The position numbers and the translations under genes are program-made. The notes beneath the pieces were generated by a model that was not told the DNA's origin, searched no databases, and saw nothing but the letters and a program-made list of their open reading frames with translations. This document shows positions 49,977 to 61,282 of a stretch of DNA of 64,000 nucleotides, piece after piece. This stretch comes from Heterostelium multicystogenum. Its lineage: Eukaryota > Evosea > Eumycetozoa > Acytosteliales > Acytosteliaceae. How positions within the stretch are numbered: position 1 is the stretch's first letter; each line of letters begins with the position of its first letter. The stretch spans positions 17,961-81,960 of the forward strand of contig RCNN01000484.1 in NCBI GenBank assembly GCA_003667245.1, given 5' to 3'.

Positions 49977-51978
49977 ATGAATCCATCAAATTCAACACCA
50001 GAGATGACTACACCAAGAGTGGAGGGTCATCTTCCAGCTCGTTTGTTCACCAAACAATCACAGGCTTTGATCTATAATTATAAAGAGGCAGCTGTACAGC
50101 GTATGCTTGATTTTGATAATGTTTCACAGAGAGATACCCCATCTGTTGCCGGTTTAATTCATCCAGGTGCAGAAGGTAACTACAATGCCAATCCATATTT
50201 TTAGACACCGTTAACTAATGAATTTGGCTGATGCAGGTGGATTCTATAAGGCATTTTTTGGATTTAAAGAATTGGTTATTCCAGTTTATAGCAGTATTGC
50301 AGAGGCATGCGAATCATGTCCAAATGCCGATGTTTTCCTGAACTTTGCTTCACATAGAAGCGCCTACCAATCATCCGTTAAAGCATTGAACCAACCTTCC
50401 ATTAGAACCGTTGTTATCATTGCCGAAGGTGTTCCGAGAATGAAGCTAGAGCTATGATCGCCTTGGCCAAGAAGAATAATAAAGTAATCATTGGTCCAGC
50501 TACTGTCGGTGGAATCCAAGCTGGTGCTTTCAAGATTGGAAACACTGCCGGTACTATTGACAATATTATGGCATGCAAACTCTACCGTTCTGGTTCGGTT
50601 GGATTCGTCTCCAAGTCTGGTGGTCTTTCCAACGAAATGTATAATGTGCTCTCAAAGAATACTGATGGTATCTATGAAGGTATCGCAATTGGAGGAGATG
50701 CTTTCCCAGGTTCCACATTGACTGATCATGCACTGAGATTTGAAAAAACTACTAGAAGTCAAGATGATTGTAGTTCTTGGTGAGCTTGGAGGATGGGATG
50801 AGTATGGTATTGTCGAGGCCCTGAAAAATGGTCAAATCACCAAACCAGTGTGTGCATGGGTATCTGGTACAGTTGCAAAGATCTTCCCAACAGAAGTACA
50901 ATTTGGTCATGCAGGTGCTAAGTCTGGTGGAGAAACCGAATCTGCCGAGGCAAAGAATCAAGCTCTCAAGAATGCTGGTGCTATCGTTCCAAATTCATTC
51001 GAAGACTTTTCTAATGTCATCGCCGACACCTATGCCAAATTAGTAGCTGCAGGTAGTGTCAAGCCAGTTGAAGAACCAAATCCACCTGAATTGCCATTGG
51101 ACTTCAAGACAGCAGTCAAAGCAGGTAAAGTAAGAAAGCCAACAAGTATCATTTCAACCATTTGTGATGATCGTGGAGATGAGTTGACCTACAATGGTGT
51201 CCCAATTTCAAGTATTTGTCAAGACCAATATAATGTTGGTGATGTCATTGGACTGTTGTGGTTTAAGAGACAACTCCCAGCATACGCATCGAAATTCATT
51301 GAGATGTGTCTTAAATTAACAGCTGACCATGGTCCATGCGTCTCTGGAGCACATAACACCATTGTTGCCGCCAGAGCCGGTAAGGATTTGGTTTCTAGCT
51401 TGGTGTCAGGTCTTCTCACAAATTGGACCACGTTTTGGAGGTGCTATCGACGATTCAGCACGTGTATTCAAGGAGGCCTATGATCGTAAGCAATCTCCAG
51501 AGGAGTTTGTTGAAGGTATGAAGGCAAAGGGTAAAAGAATTCCAGGTATTGGTCATCTCATCAAATCAGCAGATGATATCGATAAAAGAGTAGTATTACT
51601 TAAAAAGTATGTTTTTTAAATTTTATCAGTTCACAGCTTAGTACTAATCAAATGATTCACTCTAGTTATTCAAAAGAACATTTCTCATCATCACAATATT
51701 TAGATTATGCATTGGAGGTTGAAAAATATACATTACAAAAAGCAAACAATTTAATTCTCAATGTAGATGGTTGTATCGGTGTATTGTTTTTGGATCTCCT
51801 CCACAGTTGTGGATTGTTCAAGAAGGAGGAAATTGAAGAGATTGTAAATGTTGGATATCTCAATGGTTTCTTTATTGTTGGTAGAAGCATTGGTTTGATT
51901 GGACATGCTTTGGATCAAAAGAGAATGAGACAGCCACTCTATCGTCATCCATGGGAAGATGTTCTCTACGATGTCTAA
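49977..51978 (+). CDS. aclB: ATP-citrate lyase, subunit B (plant/fungal type)
   Basis: Cytosolic enzyme making acetyl-CoA and oxaloacetate from citrate. The protein begins directly with [19 protein letters not shown] and the CoA-binding/ligase region ([40 protein letters not shown]), contains the phospho-His loop [16 protein letters not shown], and has the C-terminal citrate-synthase-like part ([34 protein letters not shown]) ending [11 protein letters not shown]. It lacks the N-terminal ATP-grasp half of animal 1,100-residue enzymes, so it needs a separate subunit A, as in plants and some fungi. Introns at 50176-50236 and 51607-51665. One-base slips near 50428, 50745 and 51421, the last two in A-runs. 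About 625 residues. Confidence 0.94.
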
Positions 51979-52518
51979 GTAACCAAAATTTTTATTATCA
52001 AACAAACAAAAAGACATAATATGTTCAAGAATAAAGCAAAAGCATCATAATTTATTTTAGAAAACAAACTTTGTTTATAGTTAAAGAAACTTATGACCAT
52101 CTGAATCTAGATCAATCTTATCTATCAATTAATAATGATTTTATTGATCCAAGATGAATGATGGATTGACATTAATTTTTAATCATCTACAACAATCAAC
52201 AATTGTACAATCTAGTTTCCAAACATCAATTGACATTTTAATATAAATAAATTACTGAATTTAAGATTCTAAATAATAAATATAAAGTATTATAAGACCC
52301 TTATTGTTATTAGGGTGTATAGATAAAGAATGATTCATCAATTTTCTGGATAGTATGTCTTTACACAGTAGTAAAGCTATCTTATCTTTTTGATCAAGGT
52401 AAATTTTAAACAACAATAATAATGTTTATATATTGTTTGTAAAATACAATAAGTTAATATTGTTTTACCTTAATGAAAGTGTAATGTTTTAATATAAATA
52501 GATGGATAGATCTACAAT
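51979..52518. other. Intergenic region, 0.5 kb
   Basis: 3' of ATP-citrate lyase. A/T-rich; an imperfect inverted pair (AAGGTAAA near 52396 and TTTTACCTT near 52463) surrounds a T-rich middle. No gene. Confidence 0.4.
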
Positions 52519-53301
52519 ATGTCGATTAGATTCCGATTGGATTGGACAACCACTGATATTTTATCTACCAACTTTAGACAACTTGTTTTTGTTAGGTGTG
52601 TGATGTGGGTTATATTCATTCATCTGGTTAAATGATTCAATTGTAGTGTATCCCATTGAACATTGGGACCAATGCTTCTAGGTAGTGGTGATGGTCATCT
52701 TATTGAGTCACAACTAGTTAATTAAGTTTGAAGAACTACATCCATCATGTGATGATGAGTTCTATGAATTTGAATCATATCTAAATATTCTTGATATTTG
52801 TTTTCAAACTTCAATCTTAAAACATTAAGAAACAATATTATTGATTGATTGTCTAGTAGTAGTATTAGTATTAGTAGTAGTAGTAGTACCAATAATATTG
52901 TTGTTATTGATGATAATGCTCATACATCATCTTCATTCATTAGTAAGATAAGATTGATATGCTGTTGTTGTTGTTTTAATAATATCCCAGAAAAAATAAT
53001 ATTCATCATTCATCAACACACACAACAATCACCAATTTAACATTGTAGTGTATCTAGTACTTATAGATTATGACTGATTAAGTTTATTGTAGAATAAGGT
53101 TTATCGAAAATTAATCAATAAATATTATTTGCTTCAATCACAAAATCTTATGTGTTAGTGTGTCATGCAAGAATAAGACAGATATTATTGGAGAAGACCA
53201 TACAGTACAATGATGGATTAAAATTTAGCATACGTCAGTGGCGTGGTAATACGGATGGTTGGCAGAGCTACTTACTATACGATGCAAGCAGTGTGGTTTA
53301 A
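52519..53301 (+). pseudogene. Fragmented unknown coding sequence
   Basis: Several coding-like pieces follow one another on the plus strand but in changing frames: MSIRFRLDWTTTDILSTNFR; PMLLGSGDGHLIESQLV; KFEELHPSCDDEFYEFESYL; a Ser-rich stretch at 52852-52950; NKVYRKLINKYYLLQSQ; KNKTDIIGEDHTVQ; and NDGLKFSIRQWRGNTDGWQS, YLLYDASSVV with a stop at 53301. Residue composition (Trp, Asp, Gly, Cys) is far from what A/T-rich spacer would give. At least five frame changes in 780 bases exceed the density in most neighbours, so this may be a true pseudogene or a gene with small introns and poor sequence. No family recognised. Confidence 0.4.
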
Positions 53302-53509
53302 ATCAGCGATTATCAATTATGGTTGATGAATGATTAATGCATATATTGTTGGACACCTACTTTTTTTAAATTTTAATTATTATTATTATTATTACGGGAT
53401 ATCTAAAGTTTGGTTGATATCATTTTAGAATGAACCGTTTCGAAAATGGTTTATTATTCTTAGGTATTTGTAGATCCTTGAAATGGGAAAATTGGAAGAC
53501 AACATGGGA

Positions 53510-53560
53510 TTTTTACACCCAATCATTCATGTGCAACTTGACCATAGATCAGTATAAAAG
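53510..53560 (+). promoter_or_regulatory. C-rich element and TATA box upstream of the saposin-like gene
   Basis: ACACCCA at 53515-53521 resembles the CA/GT-rich sites bound by dictyostelid G-box factor (GBF), and TATAAAA at 53553-53559 lies about 115 bases before the ATG at 53670. Motif match only; cAMP or developmental control is inferred. Confidence 0.35.
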
Positions 53561-53669
53561 GAAGAGATATCCATCAGTTTAATCAAATCATTCAATTAAT
53601 CAATCTTATAGAATATAATAATTATTTAAGCTAATCTTTAGATAAATACTAATTAATTAAAACCTTAAA

Positions 53670-54097
53670 ATGAGAATCTCATCTATTATCGTCATTGTTA
53701 TTGTTGCCATGGTCATGGTTTCCTATGCTCAAGAAGAAGACCAATGTGTTTCCTGTCAAAATGTCTTAAAGACCACCCACAACAAACTCCCAGCCAAGGA
53801 TCAAAGACAATGGGCCGAAAAAACCCTCACAGGACTCTGTTCTCATGTTACATCTCAAGTCACTGGTGTTGCCCCAGTCGTCGGTCAAGTCTCCCAACAA
53901 GTTCCACTCCCATTCGCTCCAGTAAGTTTAATTCACTCTTATAGGAAACAACTGATCTTGAAACTAATATAGTTTCTTATTAATTTTAGTGCTCCATTTT
54001 TGAAGCTCACAAGAATGAATTCGTCAATGCCGTCCTCAACAACCACCCAACTGCCAAATTGTACACTGAAGTCTGCAAGAGTGCTGGTCTTTGTTAA
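53670..54097 (+). CDS. Secreted saposin-like (SAPLIP) protein
   Basis: About 119 residues. Signal peptide (MRISSIIVIVIVAMVMVSYA) then six Cys in saposin-B order: DQCVSCQNVLKTTHNKLPAK, TLTGLCSHV, CSIFEAHKNEFVNAVLNN, YTEVCKSAGLC. Saposin-like proteins bind or permeabilise lipid membranes; amoebae use some against ingested bacteria, others as lipid-transfer factors. Which role applies cannot be told from sequence. One intron (53922-53989) lies between the third and fourth Cys. High C-ending codon use suggests strong expression. No frame break. Confidence 0.8.
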
Positions 54098-54724
54098 ATT
54101 ATGATTTCTCATAGTTTTCTAATAGATTTGACCAAGCCTCATTTCAAGCAATGTAAAATCAGTTCTCTATTACAACATGTATTGTATCATTAAATTATTT
54201 CAAAAATAAATAATAATAATTGTTTTTTTTAAAAAATCTAAACCAAACATTTACTGCTTTGGAATTATTTTTAGGGAAAAAATTTGTTTTTTTATTGTAG
54301 TTGACAACTTGTCAGTTAATTTATTAAATATTTTTGATTGATTCATCATGATTGTAAACTAATATATTAATTTCTTAGGATTGATGTTATTTTAAGGATT
54401 TTTGATCCAATCTGTCGGTTAATTTAATGGTTAAACAAAATCGTATTATATTATTTGAATATTTAAATTAGAAGCTTTATAATAAAATGATGGCTCTATC
54501 TATTAAATATAATTCGCAAATATAAGGATGATTGAAATCAATACTTTCTGACCTCTTCCATCTATTCTCTTTTATCTTCAACAATATTTTAAAGAGACTC
54601 CAAGAATTTCTTCAAAGATATCATCATTCATTGTTTTGACATTTTTCTGTAGTTGTAGATAAAAGAATTTCACACATTAAATTTATGACATTTTTCTAAA
54701 ATTAAAATATTCATTACTTTACAA
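54098..54724. other. Intergenic region, 0.6 kb
   Basis: A/T-rich spacer between the saposin-like gene and the PH-PX gene. No gene seen; it includes the promoter of the latter. Confidence 0.45.
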
Positions 54725-56254
54725 ATGGAAATCCCACCACTCCAAATAAATCTTTGTTCTCTACAATTAAAAAGTTCGGATGAAGATGAAACTATCTTAT
54801 CAATTTCATCATTTCCTGCCAAACCTTCAAATGAATCACCCAGAAATATACTTTTGGCAACACAAAGAATCAGGGCTCACTCTACACCTTCTAAATTTGT
54901 TTCTCTTTCAAGATCTAGAAATGGATCCACCCCACCACTATCACCAGTCTCCAATGCTGCCTCAACAAAGTCTCCAGAAAATAGGCACAGAGCCCGAACT
55001 GAAGGTTCCAAACTCCAATTACCTGACCAGTATGTATATTATTGTCCAGACAGTCCGCTTGGTTCTCCACTTATAAGAAAGAGATCAGACTCATTGAAAG
55101 AGGTTGACATAGAGTAAGATTATTCTACCATCATATCCCAAATTCTAAATTCTAATTTTAGACATAACAGGAAATTTGATGGTAGCGATAGAGCAATTAG
55201 TTCTCCTTACAACTTTAAACATCTAAAACATGTTGATAAGGAAAATAAAAGAATAATAGATGGCGAATATATTTTAGAAAAGATACCTAATAGAAAAGAA
55301 GGTTGGCTAGGAACAAAGAAAGATGGTAAACCCTTAAAAACTTATTGGGTAGTTTTGGAAAATGGAGAATTAAAGTTTTACAAGTCTAAAAGTAAGAGGG
55401 ATAGATAATTTAAACTAAATGATATTTAACTAACAATTACTTAGGACAAAGAGAAAATAAAATACTCTTTGGTTATTTATGAAAGCAAGCTAACGTATAA
55501 TAAGGATGTAACTCCTTTGGAATCGGTCATAGAACCTCAACAGAGTAAAGAAATATTCTCATTGTTTGCATCAGATATTCGTGAGATGGAAGAGTGGATA
55601 GCCGCATTATTGGAAGATGGATCTATCTCCAAAGAAATATCAGAGGTATTGAGACTAAGACATGAAAGATCTTTGTTAAAAGAAAAGGAATCAAAGAAAC
55701 AACAAGAAGATGACTATGTCCGATCAGAAAAATTGCGACGATCCGAAGGAAAGAGATCAAGTTTAGTTGTAAATAATCCCATTTCAGATGATGAGCTATT
55801 GCCTATGTCATGGAGTTTGATCTCTGGATACTACAGCAGCAATACAAAGCTGACCAAACATCAATTTATTATCAAAGTATCAATTAACGATTTCAAATGG
55901 AATATCATAAGGGATTCCAATGACATTATCAAATATTACAAAAAAGTATGTGAGAAATATAACAAATACTTGGAAATTGAATTAACTCTCAAATATATTT
56001 TATATTATATTTAGATTATTGTATTATTACCAAATCTAAAAGGATGTATATTTCAGAACGACAACAATAGTAATCATTCAAAGAGTAATACTCTACTAGT
56101 ATCAAACATTGATATATTTCTCAAGTTGATCGTAGGTAACAGAGAGACCGTACTTAGAGATAAGAAGCAAAGAAAATACTTTTTAAAGTTTATTCTTCCA
56201 TTCTACTGGCAAGATCAGAAGCCCGACAACTTTGTGTTACCTTTTGCTATTTAA
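54725..56254 (+). CDS. PH-PX domain protein
   Basis: About 450 residues. A disordered Ser/Pro-rich N-terminus (SRSRNGSTPPLSPVSNAAST) leads to a PH domain (KEGWLGTKKDGKPLKTYWVV, LENGELKFYKSKS, ending FASDIREMEEWIAALLEDG), a charged helix (RHERSLLKEKESKKQQEDD), and a PX-like domain (KHQFIIKVSINDFKWNIIRD, KKIIVLLPNLKGC, FLKLIVGNRETVLRDKKQRK). Both domain types bind phosphoinositides, so membrane recruitment is inferred. Introns at 55114-55161, about 55391-55443 (phase inconsistent by one base, so a slip is likely there) and 55946-56014. The third intron is required to complete the PX domain. Ends LPFAI. Confidence 0.78.
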
Positions 56255-56964
56255 ATTGACAAGTCATAATAAATACTATGTACTTTATATATAATATTGC
56301 AACATATAAACTTCAAAGATTCAACCCTATAGGGTTTAAGAGATTATAGTGATGTGATTGATTGTTATGATAAGAAATCATAGAATTAGTGATCTATCAT
56401 CAATGATGTTCCTATTTAAACAAAAGATCACTAAAATATTGTAGTATTAATTCATAGAAAATGATCATCACTCATCATCATTCATACAATTGTACAATTG
56501 AAGTATATCACTTCACCCACCTACATGATTAATATTATTATATATATATATATATGTGTGTGTGTGTATTTAGTATATATAATCGATAAACTTTAAACAT
56601 CAACCCACTTTGACATTCATACCTGACTTTATATATAATGTACACTGTGTTGTTAACATTCTGTTCAATATAGATTAGGGTGTATGTGTGAGTTGATCTA
56701 TATTGATAAGTGAGTTGATTTAATTACCTGAAAATGTGCTTAGAAGTTTATTAAAGAAGTGAGTGTTGTTGATATTAACAATGCAATTGGGTGATACTAT
56801 TAAAATTATACCTATAATTATCTATTTAAATGCAAATATATATTATCATGATTTTCTATATAAAGAAGAAGTATGCATATAATGTTCATTCATTATTAAT
56901 TAATCAAATTGATTAAAATCTAACCATATAAACAAAGTTATATAATATATATATTTATTTTGAA
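56255..56964. other. Intergenic region, 0.7 kb
   Basis: A/T-rich with a (TA)n/(TG)n tract at about 56536-56566. Contains the promoter of the CBM49 gene; no gene seen. Confidence 0.45.
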
Positions 56965-57865
56965 ATGAAAACTATATTTGTTTTATTTACTATTGTTATA
57001 ATTAATTGCTTGCTGGGCTTGTCTGCTGGAGGCATTATTTCTTGCGCCACCCAATTACAACCAGTATTCGTGCTGCCCAAGGATATCAATGTATAACTGC
57101 CTCTGGAAATGGACTTGCTGCTGATGGAACTCAATATGGATTCAAAGGAAATTTGATGTACAATCGATTCTATGATGCCATTAGACAACAAACCGCCACA
57201 AACTTTGTCAGTAGTTCAAATTATGTTTGCAATCCACACTCCAGCAAAGTTCAGCCATTCCTTTCAGACCAAGCCATCCAATACTCTGAACTTAATATTT
57301 ATTCCAATGGATCCATTCAACTTGGAAAGGATGTTGTACCACTTGTCTGTCTTTCCGAGCACCAAGGTGCCTATGTTTTCAGCTACAAAGGAGTTGGTTA
57401 TTTTTTCACTGTAAGATCCTAAAACCCAACAAATTTACATCAAGAACTAACAATCTATTGTATACATAGCTTATAATAAATTCTTTGCCTGCAGGATGCC
57501 CAGCCCTTAATTATGGTGAATCCTGTGGTCCAACTTCAACTCCCACTTCAACTCCCACTCCAACACCATCTCCATCCTCTAAAGTTACTTTTACATCTAC
57601 ACCAACCAACAACTGGGAATCTGATGGTAAGAAATACACTCAATACTCTGTAGATATCAAGAATGAAGGCACCTCAGAAATCAAAACCTTGGTGTTCAGT
57701 GCATCTAATTTCAACCCAACCAGCAAGTGGAACATTGACTCCCTTCCCAATGGCGATTTAACACTACCATCTTATGGCTCAATTGCCTCAGGAGCCACAT
57801 TTACATTTGGATTCATAACAACCTCCAGCACTGGACCAACTTTTACAGCCAAACAAATTAATTAA
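56965..57865 (+). CDS. Secreted protein with C-terminal CBM49 cellulose-binding domain
   Basis: Signal peptide (MKTIFVLFTIVIINCLLGLS), then a Cys-containing N-terminal domain of unknown type (AAQGYQCITASGNGLAADG, MYNRFYDAIRQQTATNF, SELNIYSNGSIQLGKDVVPL), a Thr/Pro/Ser linker (TSTPTSTPTPTPSPSS), and a CBM49-like module (KVTFTSTPTNNWESDGKKYT, YSVDIKNEGTSEIKTLVFSA, GSIASGATFTFGFI). Dictyostelids use CBM49 on cellulases and on spore-coat and stalk matrix proteins. Likely an extracellular cellulose-binding protein. A missing C near 57073 shifts frame early. A region 57415-57491 separates FFT from CPALNYGESC and has intron-like ends, but the phase is off by one. About 275 residues. Confidence 0.82.
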
Positions 57866-58076
57866 TAAATTAATAAATTAATACTTATAATATTATTTTA
57901 TTCATATTCAAAAGAAAGTTCCCAAGAATATTAATCTTGTGATATTAATATCAGTTGATTGCAATCAACTAAACCCAATATCCACTGATTATTACTAAAA
58001 AAAAACCCAAACCCAAAAAACCATACATATTATCAAAGATTTTTCCCTTTTTTTCTTTTGTTTAAACCTACCACAC

Positions 58077-58205
58077 ATGTTAAACACCGAGATGAATAGG
58101 TGCTCTTTGGTGCATGGTATTGGCAATAAACACATCTGCAAAATACCAAGTGGTGAGAAATTAATTAAAACAGTATTTTATGGTGATTGTGTTGGGCGGG
58201 AGTAA
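58077..58205 (+). CDS. Possible 42-residue protein
   Basis: ATG-started frame reading MLNTEMNRCSLVHGIGNKHI, then CKIPSGEKLIKTVFYGDCVG and a stop. Codon choice and Cys/Gly content are coding-like and the segment is less A/T-rich than its surroundings. No homologue recognised; it could be an exon of something larger. Confidence 0.3.
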   Translation: MLNTEMNRCSLVHGIGNKHICKIPSGEKLIKTVFYGDCVGRE

Positions 58206-59092
58206 TTGGTGATTCATTTATATTTATTTCATGTTAACAACTATTTAACCTTTTTATCATCATCAAGGAAAGCAATCAAATTAATTCACTCTTTGATCAC
58301 ACCACAAAAGACAGATAGTTAGACTTATAGAGAAAGATAGAGATAACAAAACACTTTCTATTTATTTATATATATTTTAACAAATACATTTACGATTTAA
58401 AAGTTACGTTTTTTTAAATAACGTTGTTGACTTTCTAAAACGAAGCAGTTTAAATCTAATTTTATATTTTTTATATAAAAGATCAAAATCCACACACATC
58501 GTTAAATCTAGTTTAACAAGCTTCTATCAAGTAATAATAAATTAATTTGTTATCTTTTAGATATATCTTGTATCTGATCTAATCTATCTGTTAATTTAAA
58601 TTTTTAAGTGTGTTAAACCCTGTGTTAATTTGTTTGTAATTTTTTTTTTAGACAATAAATTTTTTTTTTGAAAATTGGTATTTTTTTTTTTTTTTAGATT
58701 GGTCTCCATTGACTATTCCCAATTCATATATTAATATTTGCAAAAATATATTGTTATTATTATTATATTTAGAGTTCTGTTATAAATTCAAATATTTACT
58801 TGATTACAATAATAACAACAACAGCAACAACAAAAAACATCATTATTTATATATTAATCTATTAAATATTATTAATACCAACCACACAACTAACCACACA
58901 ATCTATTCTTTCAATTTTCACCAACACCACCACCATTTCTCCCTCAACCACTAAACTTTATATACATATATATTAAATTGAGTGATTAGTAGTGTAGTCA
59001 AAAAACAACAATAACAACAATAACAATCACACTGTGCAGCAAATCAAAGAGATAATACAACAAACAAATATATATATATATTAACAAATATC

Positions 59093-59176
59093 ATGAATTT
59101 CTCACAATTTTCAAAATTTTATAATAACAATAACAATAGAATTAATTATACATCTTTGAGAGGTGGTAGTCAGTAG
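59093..59176 (+). CDS. Possible 27-codon upstream ORF
   Basis: ATG frame reading MNFSQFSKFYNNNNNRINYT, then SLRGGSQ-stop, about 1.1 kb before the next gene's ATG. A donor-like GTGGTAGT is inside its end, and an acceptor (TTTGTAG at 60249-60255) precedes the next ATG, so it may sit in a spliced 5' leader. Confidence 0.25.
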   Translation: MNFSQFSKFYNNNNNRINYTSLRGGSQ

Positions 59177-60284
59177 CAAATCAAATTATTCATATATCTA
59201 TATAATATATTATATATTTAACAACTAGCTATCACATTTACATTTTCAAACAAACAAACATATTACAATAACAACAATAACATTACCATTATCAACTATT
59301 ATAAATCGATTTAGTGCGCCGGCGGAATAACAATAACAAACAATACAATTTGTTGTTGTTGGCAAAATACTGCAATAGGAGTATTATTAGATATATCAGA
59401 TAAGATAAGGTTATTTATCAAAAAAATACAAAAAGAAAATAGAAAGAAATATTAGAAAAGAGGAGGGAATACAAGAAAGAAATAGTTGTCTTTGAATCAT
59501 AACAATTCAATTCAATTTCAAATTTAAATATTATTTATATATATATATTTATATTAGCAATTATAGTAATAATAGCAACAGTAGACACCTAATAGTATTA
59601 GTAAATAATAAAAATAGTAGACTAATCATTAGTTCACCACTAAATAGTAAAAATACTAATAATAAGAATAGTGTCAACTTAAGTTAATATTTTAATTTGA
59701 GAGTTGATGACAGTTACAAAAACGAAAAACTATAACTCCAAAGAAATATCCTAAACCACAAACAGTCGTTTATCATCAATTTCATACCTTTGAGTCGCCT
59801 CAAGTTATTCACCTCAATATTCTTATAATTATACAAATACCAAGTACTAGCTTACTATATTTATTTCTTAAAGAGCCAACTACTTTTTTATTATTCAATA
59901 ATTCTTTCCATACACCATTAGCTGCTTCAATAGCAAACAAAATAGCACTAGCATTATAAATTGAGGACAATACAGTTCACAGCAAATATATAACGAAAAA
60001 CTCGTTCGTTTCCAATCACACCTTTGGTGGTTGGAGTTTTAAACTCCTTATAAGTCCAGTGGTGTCAATCAGTCACATCAATCAAGCTTTTTTCATTGAT
60101 ATTCACTCATTGGCTTTAACCAAAATATAATCATAATTAATTATTAGTTATTTCCTAAACCCAATCCAGTATCCTCATTATTTGTATATTTTTGTTTATT
60201 ATACCTTTAATTATATATTATCATTTTTATTATTATTATTATTATTATTTGTAGATATTAAATCATTTTATTTATAAAAAAACA

Positions 60285-61079
60285 ATGGATATTTTCGATG
60301 AAAAAAAGACATCACTACACTTTGTGGTTATTGATGACAGTGACAGGGAACTGGAATCAGACTACGAAAGAGAAAGAGATGTCGATGATCGCTGCCAATC
60401 ACTGGATGAGTGTTCGAGCACTCATTGTACAGAAGAAATTTTCGACTACAGTGAAGAGTCTGACGAAGACTACAGAGATTTTATTGACCTAGACGATGGA
60501 AACAATGATGTGGACTATGGTGACAAGCCTTCGGTACACGGTCGCTCATCTTCTTTTACATCGGCAACTACCAATCTTATAAATGTCTATCAAACACTTT
60601 TTAGCAAGAGTTTATCTGGGACCTTTACCGAAAAGAAAAAGACAAACAGCAGTAACATCAAAAAGAAGAGATATACTAAAAAGAGCAATACAAGTGGCAG
60701 CACTCACAGCGGGTTTGCCAATTCGCCACTTAACCAATCGACATATTTTAATAGCACCACCAACGACAACACCAACCATGTAAATAATAAGATAATCAAC
60801 GATACAACCATCGATAGCGATCATCCAGATGTATATATTTCACAAATTTTCGGAGCATCCAAAGAATTATTTAATAGATTCGTAATGATTCCAACAACAC
60901 AACATCAGCAACAACAATCCAATATCAATTATATAGATGACTCTGATGTTGAAAATTCACCAGCAACCAATCACCAATCCCCTTTTGTAAACAACACCAA
61001 ACAACCTCACGATAGTAGTACCAGTGCTAATGGCAATCCAAATCCCAGAAAAGCACACTTAATTTTTCTCAAGCAGTAG
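60285..61079 (+). CDS. Acidic Ser/Asn-rich protein of unknown function
   Basis: 264 residues, single exon, intact. Starts MDIFDEKKTSLHFVVIDDSD; the first 90 residues are strongly acidic (DYSEESDEDYRDFIDLDDGN). A basic segment (KKKTNSSNIKKKRYTKKSNT) could be a nuclear localisation signal. The rest is Asn/Ser/Thr/Gln-rich and disordered, ending HLIFLKQ. No folded domain is visible. Acidic plus basic, low-complexity composition is common in nuclear regulators and chaperone-like proteins, but no function is assigned. Confidence 0.75.
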   Translation: MDIFDEKKTSLHFVVIDDSDRELESDYERERDVDDRCQSLDECSSTHCTEEIFDYSEESDEDYRDFIDLDDGNNDVDYGDKPSVHGRSSSFTSATTNLINVYQTLFSKSLSGTFTEKKKTNSSNIKKKRYTKKSNTSGSTHSGFANSPLNQSTYFNSTTNDNTNHVNNKIINDTTIDSDHPDVYISQIFGASKELFNRFVMIPTTQHQQQQSNINYIDDSDVENSPATNHQSPFVNNTKQPHDSSTSANGNPNPRKAHLIFLKQ

Positions 61080-61282
61080 CAATACCCAACTTCCTCCAAC
61101 CTTCAACATTATATTAATTGCCAACTCGTCCTTTTATTTCTTCAGAATTATAACCTATCTTTTATAATCCAGAGTTTTTAATTAATTTTTAATTACAATA
61201 TAATAAACTTGTTTTTACTTTTTTTTTTTTGTTGTATAAACTTATTATTATTTATTTATTTATTTGTATTTTTAATGTTCAT

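Larger units (their letters stand above)
57866..60284. promoter_or_regulatory. Long upstream region, 2.4 kb
   Basis: One of the longest spacers in the window, ahead of the acidic Asn/Ser-rich gene. A/T-rich with AACAA repeats; two short ORFs (58077-58205 and 59093-59176) are listed separately. A perfect palindrome GGAGTTTTAAACTCC lies at 60035-60049. Exceptional length suggests complex or developmental regulation, but no factor site is firmly recognised. Confidence 0.45.

Noticed and set aside
52849..53040. Ser-rich then Cys-rich 63-codon frame taken as an independent gene
   Set aside because: Starts at TTG rather than ATG and comes from an AGT repeat; if coding, it belongs to the fragmented gene 52519-53301.
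53231..53310. GC-containing block that looked like a tRNA or snRNA (GGTTTAAATC near its end)
   Set aside because: T-loop and acceptor pairing do not work; the block translates as FSIRQWRGNTDGWQSYLLYD followed by a stop, so coding origin is more likely.
58709..58954. 81-codon plus-strand frame rich in Asn, His and Thr
   Set aside because: Low-complexity product of A/T-rich leader sequence with AAC/CAC repeats; no domain or codon bias.
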